Source: Rhodanobacteraceae bacterium (GTDB lineage Bacteria > Pseudomonadota > Gammaproteobacteria > Xanthomonadales > Rhodanobacteraceae). From it: a stretch of DNA of 64,000 nt. The stretch is from NCBI GenBank assembly GCA_016790075.1, contig JAEUPP010000009.1:16157-80156 (forward strand), written 5' to 3'. Numbering within the stretch: the stretch's first letter is position 1; every line of letters starts with the position of its first letter. The position numbers and the translations under genes were made by a program. Under the pieces are notes generated by a model that had not been told where the DNA came from, did no database searches, and saw nothing but the letters and a program-made list of their open reading frames with translations. Positions 20,242 to 28,411 of this stretch are shown here, in pieces.

Positions 20242-23200
20242 GTCTGCCCCCGCCAAAGCGAATTGCGATATCGATGCCCTGTCCAATTTCGCTGCCTACC
20301 CGAATCGTGCCCCCGAGCGACTGCGTGACGAGGTTATAGACAATATGCATGCCGAGGCCGGAGCCGCCCTGACCACGACGCGTTGTAAAAAATGGATCAA
20401 AAATCCGTGCGCGCGTTGCTTCGTCCATGCCGACGCCGTCGTCACGATAGCCAATCATGACCTCATCGCCGGTTCGCGCAATGGTAATGACGATACGTCC
20501 CGGGCGTTCGTCGACAAAACCATGCAGCAGCGAATTCATGACCAGGTTGCTCACGATCTGATACAGCGCGCCGGGTGCGGTTTCGCAAAACACGGGCTCG
20601 GCGCAGACCAGTTCGACCTTGTGCGGAGTTTTTCTTAGCGAAGGCCCCAGCGTGGTCAGAATCTCGCCTATGCAGGCACCGAGTTCAACCACGCGCCGGT
20701 CCTCGGTCGACTGGTCGACGGCAACCTGCTTGAAGCTTTTTACCAGTGCATCAGCGCGCCGCAGATTGCGCAATATCATTTCGGCCGATTCGCAGGCTAC
20801 GTACAGGAAGCGGTCGAGATCACTACGCCCCAGCCGCTCCTGCTGCAGCAATCGCGACAGCCGTGTCGCCTCCTCAGCCAGATGCGAGGCCGCGGTAATG
20901 CCGACCCCCAGGGGGGTGTTGATCTCGTGCGCAATGCCGGCGACCAGACCGCCCAGCGAGGCCAGCTTTTCCGCTTCCAGCAATTGGCGCTGGGTCAACG
21001 TGAGCTGACCCAGCGCATGCTGCAGCTCGACGTTGGTCGCGCGCAGATCGGCGGTGCGCCGCTCCACACGCACCTCGAGCTCTTCGTTGAGCGCCCGCAG
21101 CGCCGCTTCCGCACGTTTGAGCGCCGTGATGTCCTGTGTGATGCCGCTCATGCGCCGCGCCAGCCCGTTCGCATCGACATCGACGACGCGGCCACGCGTG
21201 AGCAGCCAGACCCATTCGCGATTGGTGTCAAGCGTGCGATAACTCGCCTCGAATAGCGGGGTTTCTCCGTGCAGATGCGCTTTGAACCGCCCCTCGAAGG
21301 CGTCCAGATCGTCCGGATGTACGAACGGGCGAAATCCTGACATCGACTGCTCGGCCGCTTCGGCGGTCGCCGCGACATGCTCCATGCGGTTCTCGCGGTG
21401 CATGCGTCCGCTCGGCAGTTCCACGTCCCAGAGCTCGCTGCCACTGCCGGTCAACGCAAGTTTGAGACGCTCCTCGCTGAGCTTGATGCGTTCCTGCACG
21501 TGCTCCCGTGCTCGCCGACCCGCTTGCACGCGCTGCGCAATCAGCAAAGCCAGCAGGCCAGCCAGCAGCAGGTACCCGGCATACGCCCAGGGTGAGGCCC
21601 AGGGCGGCGGCAAGACGATGACCTTCACCACACCTTCCTGCTTGACCCAGTCCTCGCCGTCCCGGCGCACGCGCACACGAAACTGATAGCTGCCTGAGGG
21701 CAGATCGGTATAGGTCGCGAACGGGCGCCGGTGATCGGCCTCGATCCAGCGCGAATCGTGCGCATCGAGCCGGTAGGAGTAGCGCAGCGATTCCGCACCC
21801 GAGAAGTAGGGCGAGGCAAACTCAAACGTGGCATTGTCGTCTTCGTGGCTCAGTTGCACCTCGCCGCCGCGAATCAGGCTGCGTTGCAACGGCGATCCCG
21901 CATCACGCCTGAGCAACGCCGCCGGTATGTTGTTCAGCAGCAGGTTGGTGACTAGTGGTGCCGGCGCAGGGGCGAGACTGACCGCGGCAGTATCAATCAG
22001 GGTGAGACCTTCCGTCCCGCCGAACGCGATACGCCCGTCAGGCAATTGCGCCATCGATCGCGCCCAGTAGCCTCCCGACAACGCCCCCTCATGGCGCCCA
22101 AAATTGATGATGCGGCCGCTGTCGGGATCGATACGACTGATACCGAGCGTCGTGCTGATCCAGATCAGGCCACGTCCGTCCTCGGCGATTTCACCCACCG
22201 CGTCGGCGGCCAGCCCCTGCCGTGTACTGAACAAGCGGAACGCCGACGCGGCATCGTTCGCGTCGGCCAGCATCGCCAACCCGCCACCTTGCATGCCTAT
22301 CCAAAGCCGCCCTTTGCGATCCTCGTACAACGCGGACACGGAGTCGTTGACCAGCCAACGCAAGGAGCCGTCCTGCGTTGGCAGTCGCTCGGCGCGGCCG
22401 CGGCCCCGGTCAAAGCTGCCGAACCCGGCCAGCCGGTACGCCAGATAGAACCGGCCGCTGCGCGTTTCCAGCACACCGTTGACGGTATCGCCGGCAATAC
22501 TGTGTGGATCACCGGGATCGTGCACGTGGTGGCGGAAACTCTCGCAACCGCTGCACAGTTCGTCGAGACCATGATCGAGGGTGCCAACCCAGAGCGTGCC
22601 AGCGCTGTCCTCGCGCACGAATACCAGCGCGTCCGCGGCCAGGCTGCCAGGGTTCTGCGGGTCGTGCCGGTAGTGCTCGAATCCTGTGCTGCCGGGACGC
22701 AGGCGATTGAGGCCGCCGCCCCCGGTCGCCACCCACAGACTGCCGTCGCGCCCACGGGTCAATGCCTGGACGAAATTATGCGACAGCGAAGCAGGGTCGG
22801 CCGGATCGTGTACGTAGCGCTGCAGCAACCCGCGTTGCGGATCGAAATGGACCAGCCCCCCGCCTTCACCCAGACCTATCCACAAGCTGCCGTCACGATC
22901 CGCATGCACACTGGGCACAGCCCGTGAAGGCAGTGCGCGCGGCTCGCCCGCAACCGCGTCGATACGTGTAAATCCACGCGTGCGCGGGTCGTGAATGCTG
23001 AATCCGTTGACCCACGATCCGACGATGAGCAGGCCGCTACGCTCGCGCATCACCCGCCATAGGCGATTGGCAGCAACCGTGTAGTTACGCGTTGCGTCAT
23101 GCGCGTAAGTGGCGAAGCGGCGTTTTTCCGGATCATAGTGACTGAGACCGTGATTGGAGGTCGCGAGCCAGAGCGTGCCGTCCGGGTCCGTCAGCAGACC

Positions 23201-24340
23201 AGGCACCGCATTGTCCGGAAGGCTGTCGCCAGGGGCGGCATTCGGGTCATGCCGCAGGTGCTGCAGCAAGCCGCCCTGCGTACTGAGCTGCAAGACGCCT
23301 GCGTCGAGCGTACCGACCCAGATGCTTGCATCCGCCGCTTCACCCAGCGCATAGGCATCTACCTGCGCAACCTCGGCGGCCACCGGCAAAGCCACACGCC
23401 CCTGCGCATCCAGATGCAGCAATCCGCCCCGTGTGGCAAGCCATATGCTGCCGTCACGCGCCTGCAACATCGCGCGCACGATGCGTAGTGCCGGCATCGC
23501 TCCGACAGGCACATCACTGAACCGACCCGTTGCACGATCCAGCCATTGCAGCCGGCCTGCGGCCGTTGCAACCCAGAGGCGTTGCTCGCGATCGAGCAGC
23601 AGCGCCGTCACGTGATTCGCCGCGAGCGTATCGGAGCGCGTACTGTCGGCAAGGAAGTTGTCGAACCGATCGAGCCCGGCGTCATAGCGACTCAGTCCGC
23701 CGCTCTGCGTGGCGATCCAGAGATCGCCGTCCTTGTCAGGCACTATGTCCCAGATATGGTTCTGCGCAATCGAATGCGGATCATCGCGATCATGGCGATA
23801 GGTCGTGAAACCGTGGCCGTCAAACCGGTTCAGCCCATCCTGCGTGCCTATCCACAGAAAACCGTTGCTGTCCTGCGCTATCGCGCGTGCGGTTACCTGC
23901 GAAAGCCCCTCGTCCGTACTGAAAGTCCGAAAGTGCACATTCTCGATACCGGGAACATCCGCCGCGCCCGCGCCAGCGACAACCAGCACGAACAGCCCGA
24001 ACAGCCCGAACAGCAGGAGGCTCCGGGCAAGTCCGCATTTCTCACGCCCGCACGTAGCGACGCCGCCGAGACACCGCCCTGATGCGCGCCGCGAACTGAG
24101 TGGCGGCGAAGTCGTAGCCGACACGACGCCGAGCCGACACGAGGCAGCAGCGCGCGTCAGGGCGAGCGTCTCGGTGGTCGCAGTGGAAGGGGTGTAGGAA
24201 ATGCGGGCTAGCCCCCCAGTCGCGCATGTGCCGAGGCTAGCCGCGCCAATGCCCGGGCACAACCACTGCGTGCCGGCGGCTGGCGAGGTCGGTTCCGACG
24301 GATTGCTGGCCGCGTCCGCCACGAGCAGCCAAACGCCCAC
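20228..24340 (-). CDS. Propeller-type sensor histidine kinase with extra PAS domain; start uncertain
   Basis: A paralogue of the kinase downstream. The longest frame has 1370 residues, but residues 1-103 are low-complexity and look untranslated; the signal or anchor helix is at about 104-127 (LLLFGLFGLFVLVVAGAGA). No in-frame ATG, GTG or TTG lies close before it; the nearest candidate is a GTG at 24124. The periplasmic part is a Reg_prop propeller (GFLWIGTQDGLNRFDGHG) plus a Y_Y_Y domain. A transmembrane helix at about 915-935 is followed by a PAS domain (about 955-1070) absent from its neighbour. The kinase has H1138 in GIAHEINTPLG, NLVMNSLLHGF, DDGVGM and GGSGLGMHIVYN. It overlaps the next gene, so the pair is probably translationally coupled. 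A CSGC motif occupies the same propeller context as in the paralogue. Confidence 0.85.
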   Translation of the reverse strand: MGVWLLVADAASNPSEPTSPAAGTQWLCPGIGAASLGTCATGGLARISYTPSTATTETLALTRAAASCRLGVVSATTSPPLSSRRASGRCLGGVATCGREKCGLARSLLLFGLFGLFVLVVAGAGAADVPGIENVHFRTFSTDEGLSQVTARAIAQDSNGFLWIGTQDGLNRFDGHGFTTYRHDRDDPHSIAQNHIWDIVPDKDGDLWIATQSGGLSRYDAGLDRFDNFLADSTRSDTLAANHVTALLLDREQRLWVATAAGRLQWLDRATGRFSDVPVGAMPALRIVRAMLQARDGSIWLATRGGLLHLDAQGRVALPVAAEVAQVDAYALGEAADASIWVGTLDAGVLQLSTQGGLLQHLRHDPNAAPGDSLPDNAVPGLLTDPDGTLWLATSNHGLSHYDPEKRRFATYAHDATRNYTVAANRLWRVMRERSGLLIVGSWVNGFSIHDPRTRGFTRIDAVAGEPRALPSRAVPSVHADRDGSLWIGLGEGGGLVHFDPQRGLLQRYVHDPADPASLSHNFVQALTRGRDGSLWVATGGGGLNRLRPGSTGFEHYRHDPQNPGSLAADALVFVREDSAGTLWVGTLDHGLDELCSGCESFRHHVHDPGDPHSIAGDTVNGVLETRSGRFYLAYRLAGFGSFDRGRGRAERLPTQDGSLRWLVNDSVSALYEDRKGRLWIGMQGGGLAMLADANDAASAFRLFSTRQGLAADAVGEIAEDGRGLIWISTTLGISRIDPDSGRIINFGRHEGALSGGYWARSMAQLPDGRIAFGGTEGLTLIDTAAVSLAPAPAPLVTNLLLNNIPAALLRRDAGSPLQRSLIRGGEVQLSHEDDNATFEFASPYFSGAESLRYSYRLDAHDSRWIEADHRRPFATYTDLPSGSYQFRVRVRRDGEDWVKQEGVVKVIVLPPPWASPWAYAGYLLLAGLLALLIAQRVQAGRRAREHVQERIKLSEERLKLALTGSGSELWDVELPSGRMHRENRMEHVAATAEAAEQSMSGFRPFVHPDDLDAFEGRFKAHLHGETPLFEASYRTLDTNREWVWLLTRGRVVDVDANGLARRMSGITQDITALKRAEAALRALNEELEVRVERRTADLRATNVELQHALGQLTLTQRQLLEAEKLASLGGLVAGIAHEINTPLGVGITAASHLAEEATRLSRLLQQERLGRSDLDRFLYVACESAEMILRNLRRADALVKSFKQVAVDQSTEDRRVVELGACIGEILTTLGPSLRKTPHKVELVCAEPVFCETAPGALYQIVSNLVMNSLLHGFVDERPGRIVITIARTGDEVMIGYRDDGVGMDEATRARIFDPFFTTRRGQGGSGLGMHIVYNLVTQSLGGTIRVGSEIGQGIDIAIRFGGGRHVLA

Positions 24341-24371
24341 ACCAAGCTCGTATTGGCTCCCGTTTCGTCAA

Positions 24372-24401
24372 TTGCCGCAGCGCAACAGGACGGCGCATAA
24401 T
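24372..24401 (+). promoter_or_regulatory. Candidate promoter for thiolase gene
   Basis: TTGCCG, an 18-base spacer, then CATAAT, 64 bases before the start codon. It lies just upstream of the divergent kinase frame. Confidence 0.5.
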
Positions 24402-24465
24402 CGGGCGATTCGGCGCCTGCGGCGCCGTGATATCCAGTTTCCATCCACGCTACGCGGAGAGATGT

Positions 24466-25644
24466 ATGTCCGATATCGTCATCGTCGGCGCCAAGCGCAC
24501 GGCCATTGGTTCCTTCCTCGGTCAATTCAGCGGCGTTCCTACTCCAACCCTAGGTGCGGCGGCGATCAAGGCCGCGCTGGAGCATGGCGGTATCTCCGCC
24601 GGCGACGTCGACGAAGCCATCATGGGCTGCGTACTGCCCGCCAATCTCGGTCAGGCACCGGCACGCCAGGCGGCGCTTGCCGCCGGCCTGCCGGCGACAA
24701 CCGGGTGCACGACGATCAACAAGGTCTGCGGCTCGGGCATGAAGGCGATCATGCAGGCGCATGACGCGATCAAAGCCGGTTCCGCGGCCGTCGTCGTCGC
24801 CGGCGGCATGGAGTCGATGACCAACGCACCGCACCTGATCCCGAATTCGCGCAGCGGCAACCGCTACGGCAACTTCGAGGCCGTCGACCACATGGCCTGG
24901 GACGGCCTGACCAATCCTTACGACGGCAAGGCCATGGGCGTGTTCGGCGAGCAATGCGCCGACAAGTACAACTTCACCCGCGAAGAGCAGGACGCCTACG
25001 CCGCCGAGACCGTACGGCGTGCACTCGCCGCGCAAACCAGCGGCGCGTTTGCCAACGAGATCGTCCCGGTCAAGGTCGCCACGCGCAAAGGTGAAGTGGA
25101 ATATTCCACGGATGAACAACCGTCCAAGTGCGACATTTCAAAAATCGCCGCACTGAAGCCCGCCTTCCGCAAAGAAAACGGCACGATCACCGCGGCCAGC
25201 TCCTCCAGTATCTCCGACGGCGCCGCCGCGACCGTGCTCATGAGCGCCGACGAGGCCGCCCGCCGCGGCCTGAAGCCGCTGGCACGCATCGCCGCCCACG
25301 CGACGCATTCGCAGGAGCCGCAGTGGTTCACGACCGCGCCGGTCGGCGCGATCTCCGCCGTGTTGAGCAAGGCCGGCTGGCGCGTGGACGAAGTCGACCT
25401 GTTTGAAGTCAACGAGGCCTTCGCCGTTGTCGCCATGGCTCCCATGCGCGAGCTAGGCATCCCGCATGCCAAGCTCAATGTCAACGGCGGCGCCTGCGCC
25501 CTCGGCCATCCTATCGGCGCCAGCGGCGCGCGCCTCGTCGTCACGCTGATTCACGCGCTGCGCAATCGAGGCCTCAAACGCGGCGTCGCGTCACTGTGCA
25601 TCGGCGGCGGTGAAGCAACGGCGATCGCGATCGAACTCATCTGA
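24466..25644 (+). CDS. Acetyl-CoA acetyltransferase (thiolase)
   Basis: A 392-residue type II thiolase, which condenses two acetyl-CoA or cleaves acetoacetyl-CoA. The start at 24466 (MSDIVIVGAKRTAIG) has GGAGAG in front and matches the family N-terminus; the ATG at 24427 is rejected. The catalytic residues are all present: C88 in KVCGSGMKA, H348 in ALGHPIGASG and C378 in LCIGGGEA, the same numbering as classical biosynthetic thiolase. EVNEAFAVVAMA is also intact. With methylcrotonyl-CoA carboxylase downstream and isovaleryl-CoA dehydrogenase upstream, it could finish leucine breakdown by cleaving acetoacetyl-CoA. It could equally serve polyhydroxybutyrate synthesis or ketone metabolism. The gene symbol (atoB versus phaA) cannot be decided here. 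Confidence 0.93.
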   Translation: MSDIVIVGAKRTAIGSFLGQFSGVPTPTLGAAAIKAALEHGGISAGDVDEAIMGCVLPANLGQAPARQAALAAGLPATTGCTTINKVCGSGMKAIMQAHDAIKAGSAAVVVAGGMESMTNAPHLIPNSRSGNRYGNFEAVDHMAWDGLTNPYDGKAMGVFGEQCADKYNFTREEQDAYAAETVRRALAAQTSGAFANEIVPVKVATRKGEVEYSTDEQPSKCDISKIAALKPAFRKENGTITAASSSSISDGAAATVLMSADEAARRGLKPLARIAAHATHSQEPQWFTTAPVGAISAVLSKAGWRVDEVDLFEVNEAFAVVAMAPMRELGIPHAKLNVNGGACALGHPIGASGARLVVTLIHALRNRGLKRGVASLCIGGGEATAIAIELI

Positions 25645-25763
25645 ACCTGTGCGGTGCGCGCGGGCATGGCGCGCACCGATGCACCTGACCGCAGCAGCCG
25701 CGTTTTCCCGAGTACCACAGCGGTTTGATGCTGCCGCTCTATCGACACGAGGAGGATCTTCCT

Positions 25764-26195
25764 ATGAACATCTATCGCAGCGGGTTAAGTCTTGCACTGA
25801 TCATCGGCCTTGCGGCCTGCAGCCAGCAGGACCAGCAGCGCGCCGACGCCGCCTCGAAAGCCGCCACACAGAAGATCGAAGCAGCCAAGCAGACCGCCGC
25901 GGAAACAACCGCGACCGCAAAAGAAGCGATCAAGGAAGCAGCGGGCGAGGTCAAGCAGGCCACGGCTGAAGCCGGTGACCGTATTCGCACCATCACCAAC
26001 GAGGCCGGGGCAACCATCGAAGACGGAGTCAGCAAAGCCGCGGACGCCAGCAAGGCCGTCGGCCAGGAACTCGCCGAAGGCGCCAAGGAAGTCGGCCGCG
26101 AGGTCAAGGACGGCGCCGTCGCCGTTGGCCGCGAGATCAAGGAAGCCGCGGTCGAGACCAAGGAAGCGGTCAAGGACGCAACGAAGAAAAACTGA
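25764..26195 (+). CDS. Small lipoprotein with charged amphipathic (LEA-like) repeats
   Basis: The product is 143 residues. It starts at the ATG at 25764 after GAGGAGG; the upstream ATGs lack this. An N-terminal lipoprotein signal ends in the lipobox GLAAC, with the acylated cysteine at about 20. After SQQDQQRAD the whole mature part is Ala/Lys/Glu-rich helix with short repeats (KEAIKEAAGEV, GAKEVGREVKDGA, VGREIKEAAVETKEAVKDA), much like the 11-residue repeats of LEA or apolipoprotein-like proteins. No aromatic residues occur in the repeat part. It is probably tethered to the outer or inner membrane facing the periplasm. An intrinsic terminator follows. Function is unknown; a stress-protective or membrane-surface role is a guess. 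Confidence 0.85.
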   Translation: MNIYRSGLSLALIIGLAACSQQDQQRADAASKAATQKIEAAKQTAAETTATAKEAIKEAAGEVKQATAEAGDRIRTITNEAGATIEDGVSKAADASKAVGQELAEGAKEVGREVKDGAVAVGREIKEAAVETKEAVKDATKKN

Positions 26196-26213
26196 TCGCC
26201 TCATCCGCGATGC

Positions 26214-26246
26214 AAAAACCGGCCGCGACTGCGGCCGGTTTTTTTT
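26214..26246 (+). terminator. Intrinsic terminator of the lipoprotein gene
   Basis: A perfect 8-bp stem (CCGGCCGC / GCGGCCGG) with a GACT loop is followed by eight T's. An A-run upstream of the stem can extend pairing with the T's. Confidence 0.93.
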
Positions 26247-26525
26247 CACCTGCCTCCGGCTAGCAACCTGCAGACATCCATCAGTTACATCGAAACCCGG
26301 TAATGAACAGTGCCGTCGTTAGCGGCTGCGCGATTCCCCGTTCCACTGGCCATGAGCATGCGAAGACCTTGCTCGACGCCACTTCGCTCGAATGCGCTGA
26401 GCGGGCCCTCTGCTGGCGGTGCGCCCAGCCACGGTTGCAACGACTATCCAGACCCGATTCAACGATTTCCCAAACCGGCATGCGCTGTGTTTTCATGCGC
26501 GCCTTCGCTGATTTCCGGTGCGCCC

Positions 26526-28133
26526 ATGACCCTGATCGAATCCAAGATCGACACCCGCAGCCCTGAATTCCAGGCCAATGCCGCCCAGTTACGCGCCGCG
26601 GTGGATGATCTGCAAGCGCAGATGGCGAAGATCGCGCTGGGAGGCGGCGAGAAGGCACGCAACAAACACACCGAACGCGGAAAACTACTGCCGCGCGAGC
26701 GTATCCGTGCACTGCTCGATCCCGGTTCGCCGTTTCTGGAACTCTCTCCGCTTGCCGCACACGGCATGTACGACGATGCGGCGCCCTGCGCCGGCGTGAT
26801 CACCGGCATAGGCCGTGTGCACGGCCAGGAAATCGTCGTGGTCGCCAATGACGCCACCGTCAAGGGCGGCACGTATTTCCCGATGACGGTAAAGAAACAT
26901 CTGCGAGCGCAGGAAGTCGCACTGGAGAACCGCCTGCCCTGCGTCTATCTCGTCGATTCCGGCGGTGCCTTCCTGCCGTTGCAGGACGAAGTGTTTCCCG
27001 ACAAGGAGCACTTCGGCCGCATCTTCTACAACCAGGCCCGGCTGAGTGGACTGGGTCTCGCCCAGATCGCCGTAGTCATGGGCTCTTGCACCGCAGGCGG
27101 CGCCTATGTACCCGCCATGTGCGACGAAACCATCATCGTCAAGGAACAAGGCACGATTTTTCTCGGCGGCCCACCACTGGTGAAGGCAGCGACGGGTGAA
27201 GTCGTCGACGCCGAATCACTGGGCGGTGCAGATGTGCACACTGCCGTATCCGGCGTTGCGGATCACTTCGCTGAAAACGACGCACATGCACTGGTGATCG
27301 CACGCGACGTTATCCGGCACCTCAACCGGCGCAAGCAATTGCCCGTCGCCGTAGCCGCACCGCGCGAACCTGCCTATGGGGCCGAGGAAATCTACGGTGT
27401 CGTGCCCAGCGACACGCGCCGCCCCTTCGATATCCGCGAAATCATCGCGCGCATCGTCGACGGGTCTGAATTCCAGGAGTTCAAGGCACGCTACGGCAAG
27501 ACCCTGGTCTGCGGCTTTGCCCATATCTACGGCTATCCGGTCGGCATCGTGGCGAACAACGGCATCCTGTTCGCTGAGTCTGCACTCAAAGGCGCGCATT
27601 TCATCGAGCTGTGCAACCAGCGCAATATCCCGCTGGTATTCCTGCAGAACATCACCGGCTTTATGGTCGGCCGCAAGTACGAGAACGCCGGCATCGCCAA
27701 GGACGGCGCGAAGATGGTCACCGCAGTGGCGTGCTCACATGTACCGAAGTTCACTGTCATCATCGGCGGCAGCTTTGGCGCCGGCAACTATGCCATGTGC
27801 GGCCGTGGCTACCAGCCGCGCTTCCTGTGGATGTGGCCCAACGCCCGCATCAGCGTCATGGGCGGCGAACAGGCCGCCTCGGTGCTCGCGACCGTGCGCC
27901 GTGACGGCCTTGAGGCAGCTGGTCAGTCCTGGAGCAGCAACGAGGAAGAGGCCTTCAAGGCGCCCATCCGTGCCCAGTACGAACGCCAGGGTCACCCCTA
28001 CTACGCCAGCGCTCGCCTCTGGGACGACGGCGTCATCGATCCAGCCGACACACGCCGCGTACTCGGCCTTGCGATCTCAGCCAGTCTCAACGCCCCGATA
28101 GAGCCACAGCGTTACGGCGTATTCCGCATGTAG
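26526..28133 (+). CDS. Methylcrotonyl-CoA carboxylase, carboxyltransferase (beta) subunit
   Basis: This subunit transfers carboxyl from biotin to 3-methylcrotonyl-CoA, forming 3-methylglutaconyl-CoA in leucine breakdown. The 535 residues are the standard length when started at the ATG at 26526 ([19 protein letters not shown]). The frame is open upstream to 26310, but that part is Pro/Cys/Ser-rich and not family-like. No good Shine-Dalgarno is visible. Signatures: [72 protein letters not shown] and [15 protein letters not shown]. The last motif and [15 protein letters not shown] separate MCC beta from propionyl-CoA carboxylase beta. The biotin-carrying alpha subunit, often next door, is not in the window. 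Confidence 0.94.
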   Translation: MTLIESKIDTRSPEFQANAAQLRAAVDDLQAQMAKIALGGGEKARNKHTERGKLLPRERIRALLDPGSPFLELSPLAAHGMYDDAAPCAGVITGIGRVHGQEIVVVANDATVKGGTYFPMTVKKHLRAQEVALENRLPCVYLVDSGGAFLPLQDEVFPDKEHFGRIFYNQARLSGLGLAQIAVVMGSCTAGGAYVPAMCDETIIVKEQGTIFLGGPPLVKAATGEVVDAESLGGADVHTAVSGVADHFAENDAHALVIARDVIRHLNRRKQLPVAVAAPREPAYGAEEIYGVVPSDTRRPFDIREIIARIVDGSEFQEFKARYGKTLVCGFAHIYGYPVGIVANNGILFAESALKGAHFIELCNQRNIPLVFLQNITGFMVGRKYENAGIAKDGAKMVTAVACSHVPKFTVIIGGSFGAGNYAMCGRGYQPRFLWMWPNARISVMGGEQAASVLATVRRDGLEAAGQSWSSNEEEAFKAPIRAQYERQGHPYYASARLWDDGVIDPADTRRVLGLAISASLNAPIEPQRYGVFRM

Positions 28134-28411
28134 CATCGCCCCTAGCGAGGGCGAATCCCGTTGTGCCACACAAGCAGCCCGGCGTCCTATCACGCCGCAC
28201 GGGCATCCGTTGCTGGCGCATTGATCCGCCAGCACGAAAAGTCACTGTGTGACGCATTACGTCGGCATCATCCGCAGACGAACCGCTCGCTCGACCGCAG
28301 AGTCGGTCAACCACGACCGTTCGGCGGCGTATTAAGCCGTCTGTGCGGGCTGTCACGATGCGGCCTAGTATCAGCTCGTAATGTTCGGAAGCCAGTACCG
28401 GGGAAGCCACC

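Noticed and set aside
16801-24340. Hybrid two-component (HTCC) identity for the propeller kinases
   Set aside because: Both proteins end with the ATPase domain; no receiver or AraC-type DNA-binding domain follows.
26310-26525. N-terminal extension of MCC beta
   Set aside because: The extra 72 residues are Ser/Pro/Cys-rich and unlike the family, and the 535-residue form is standard length.
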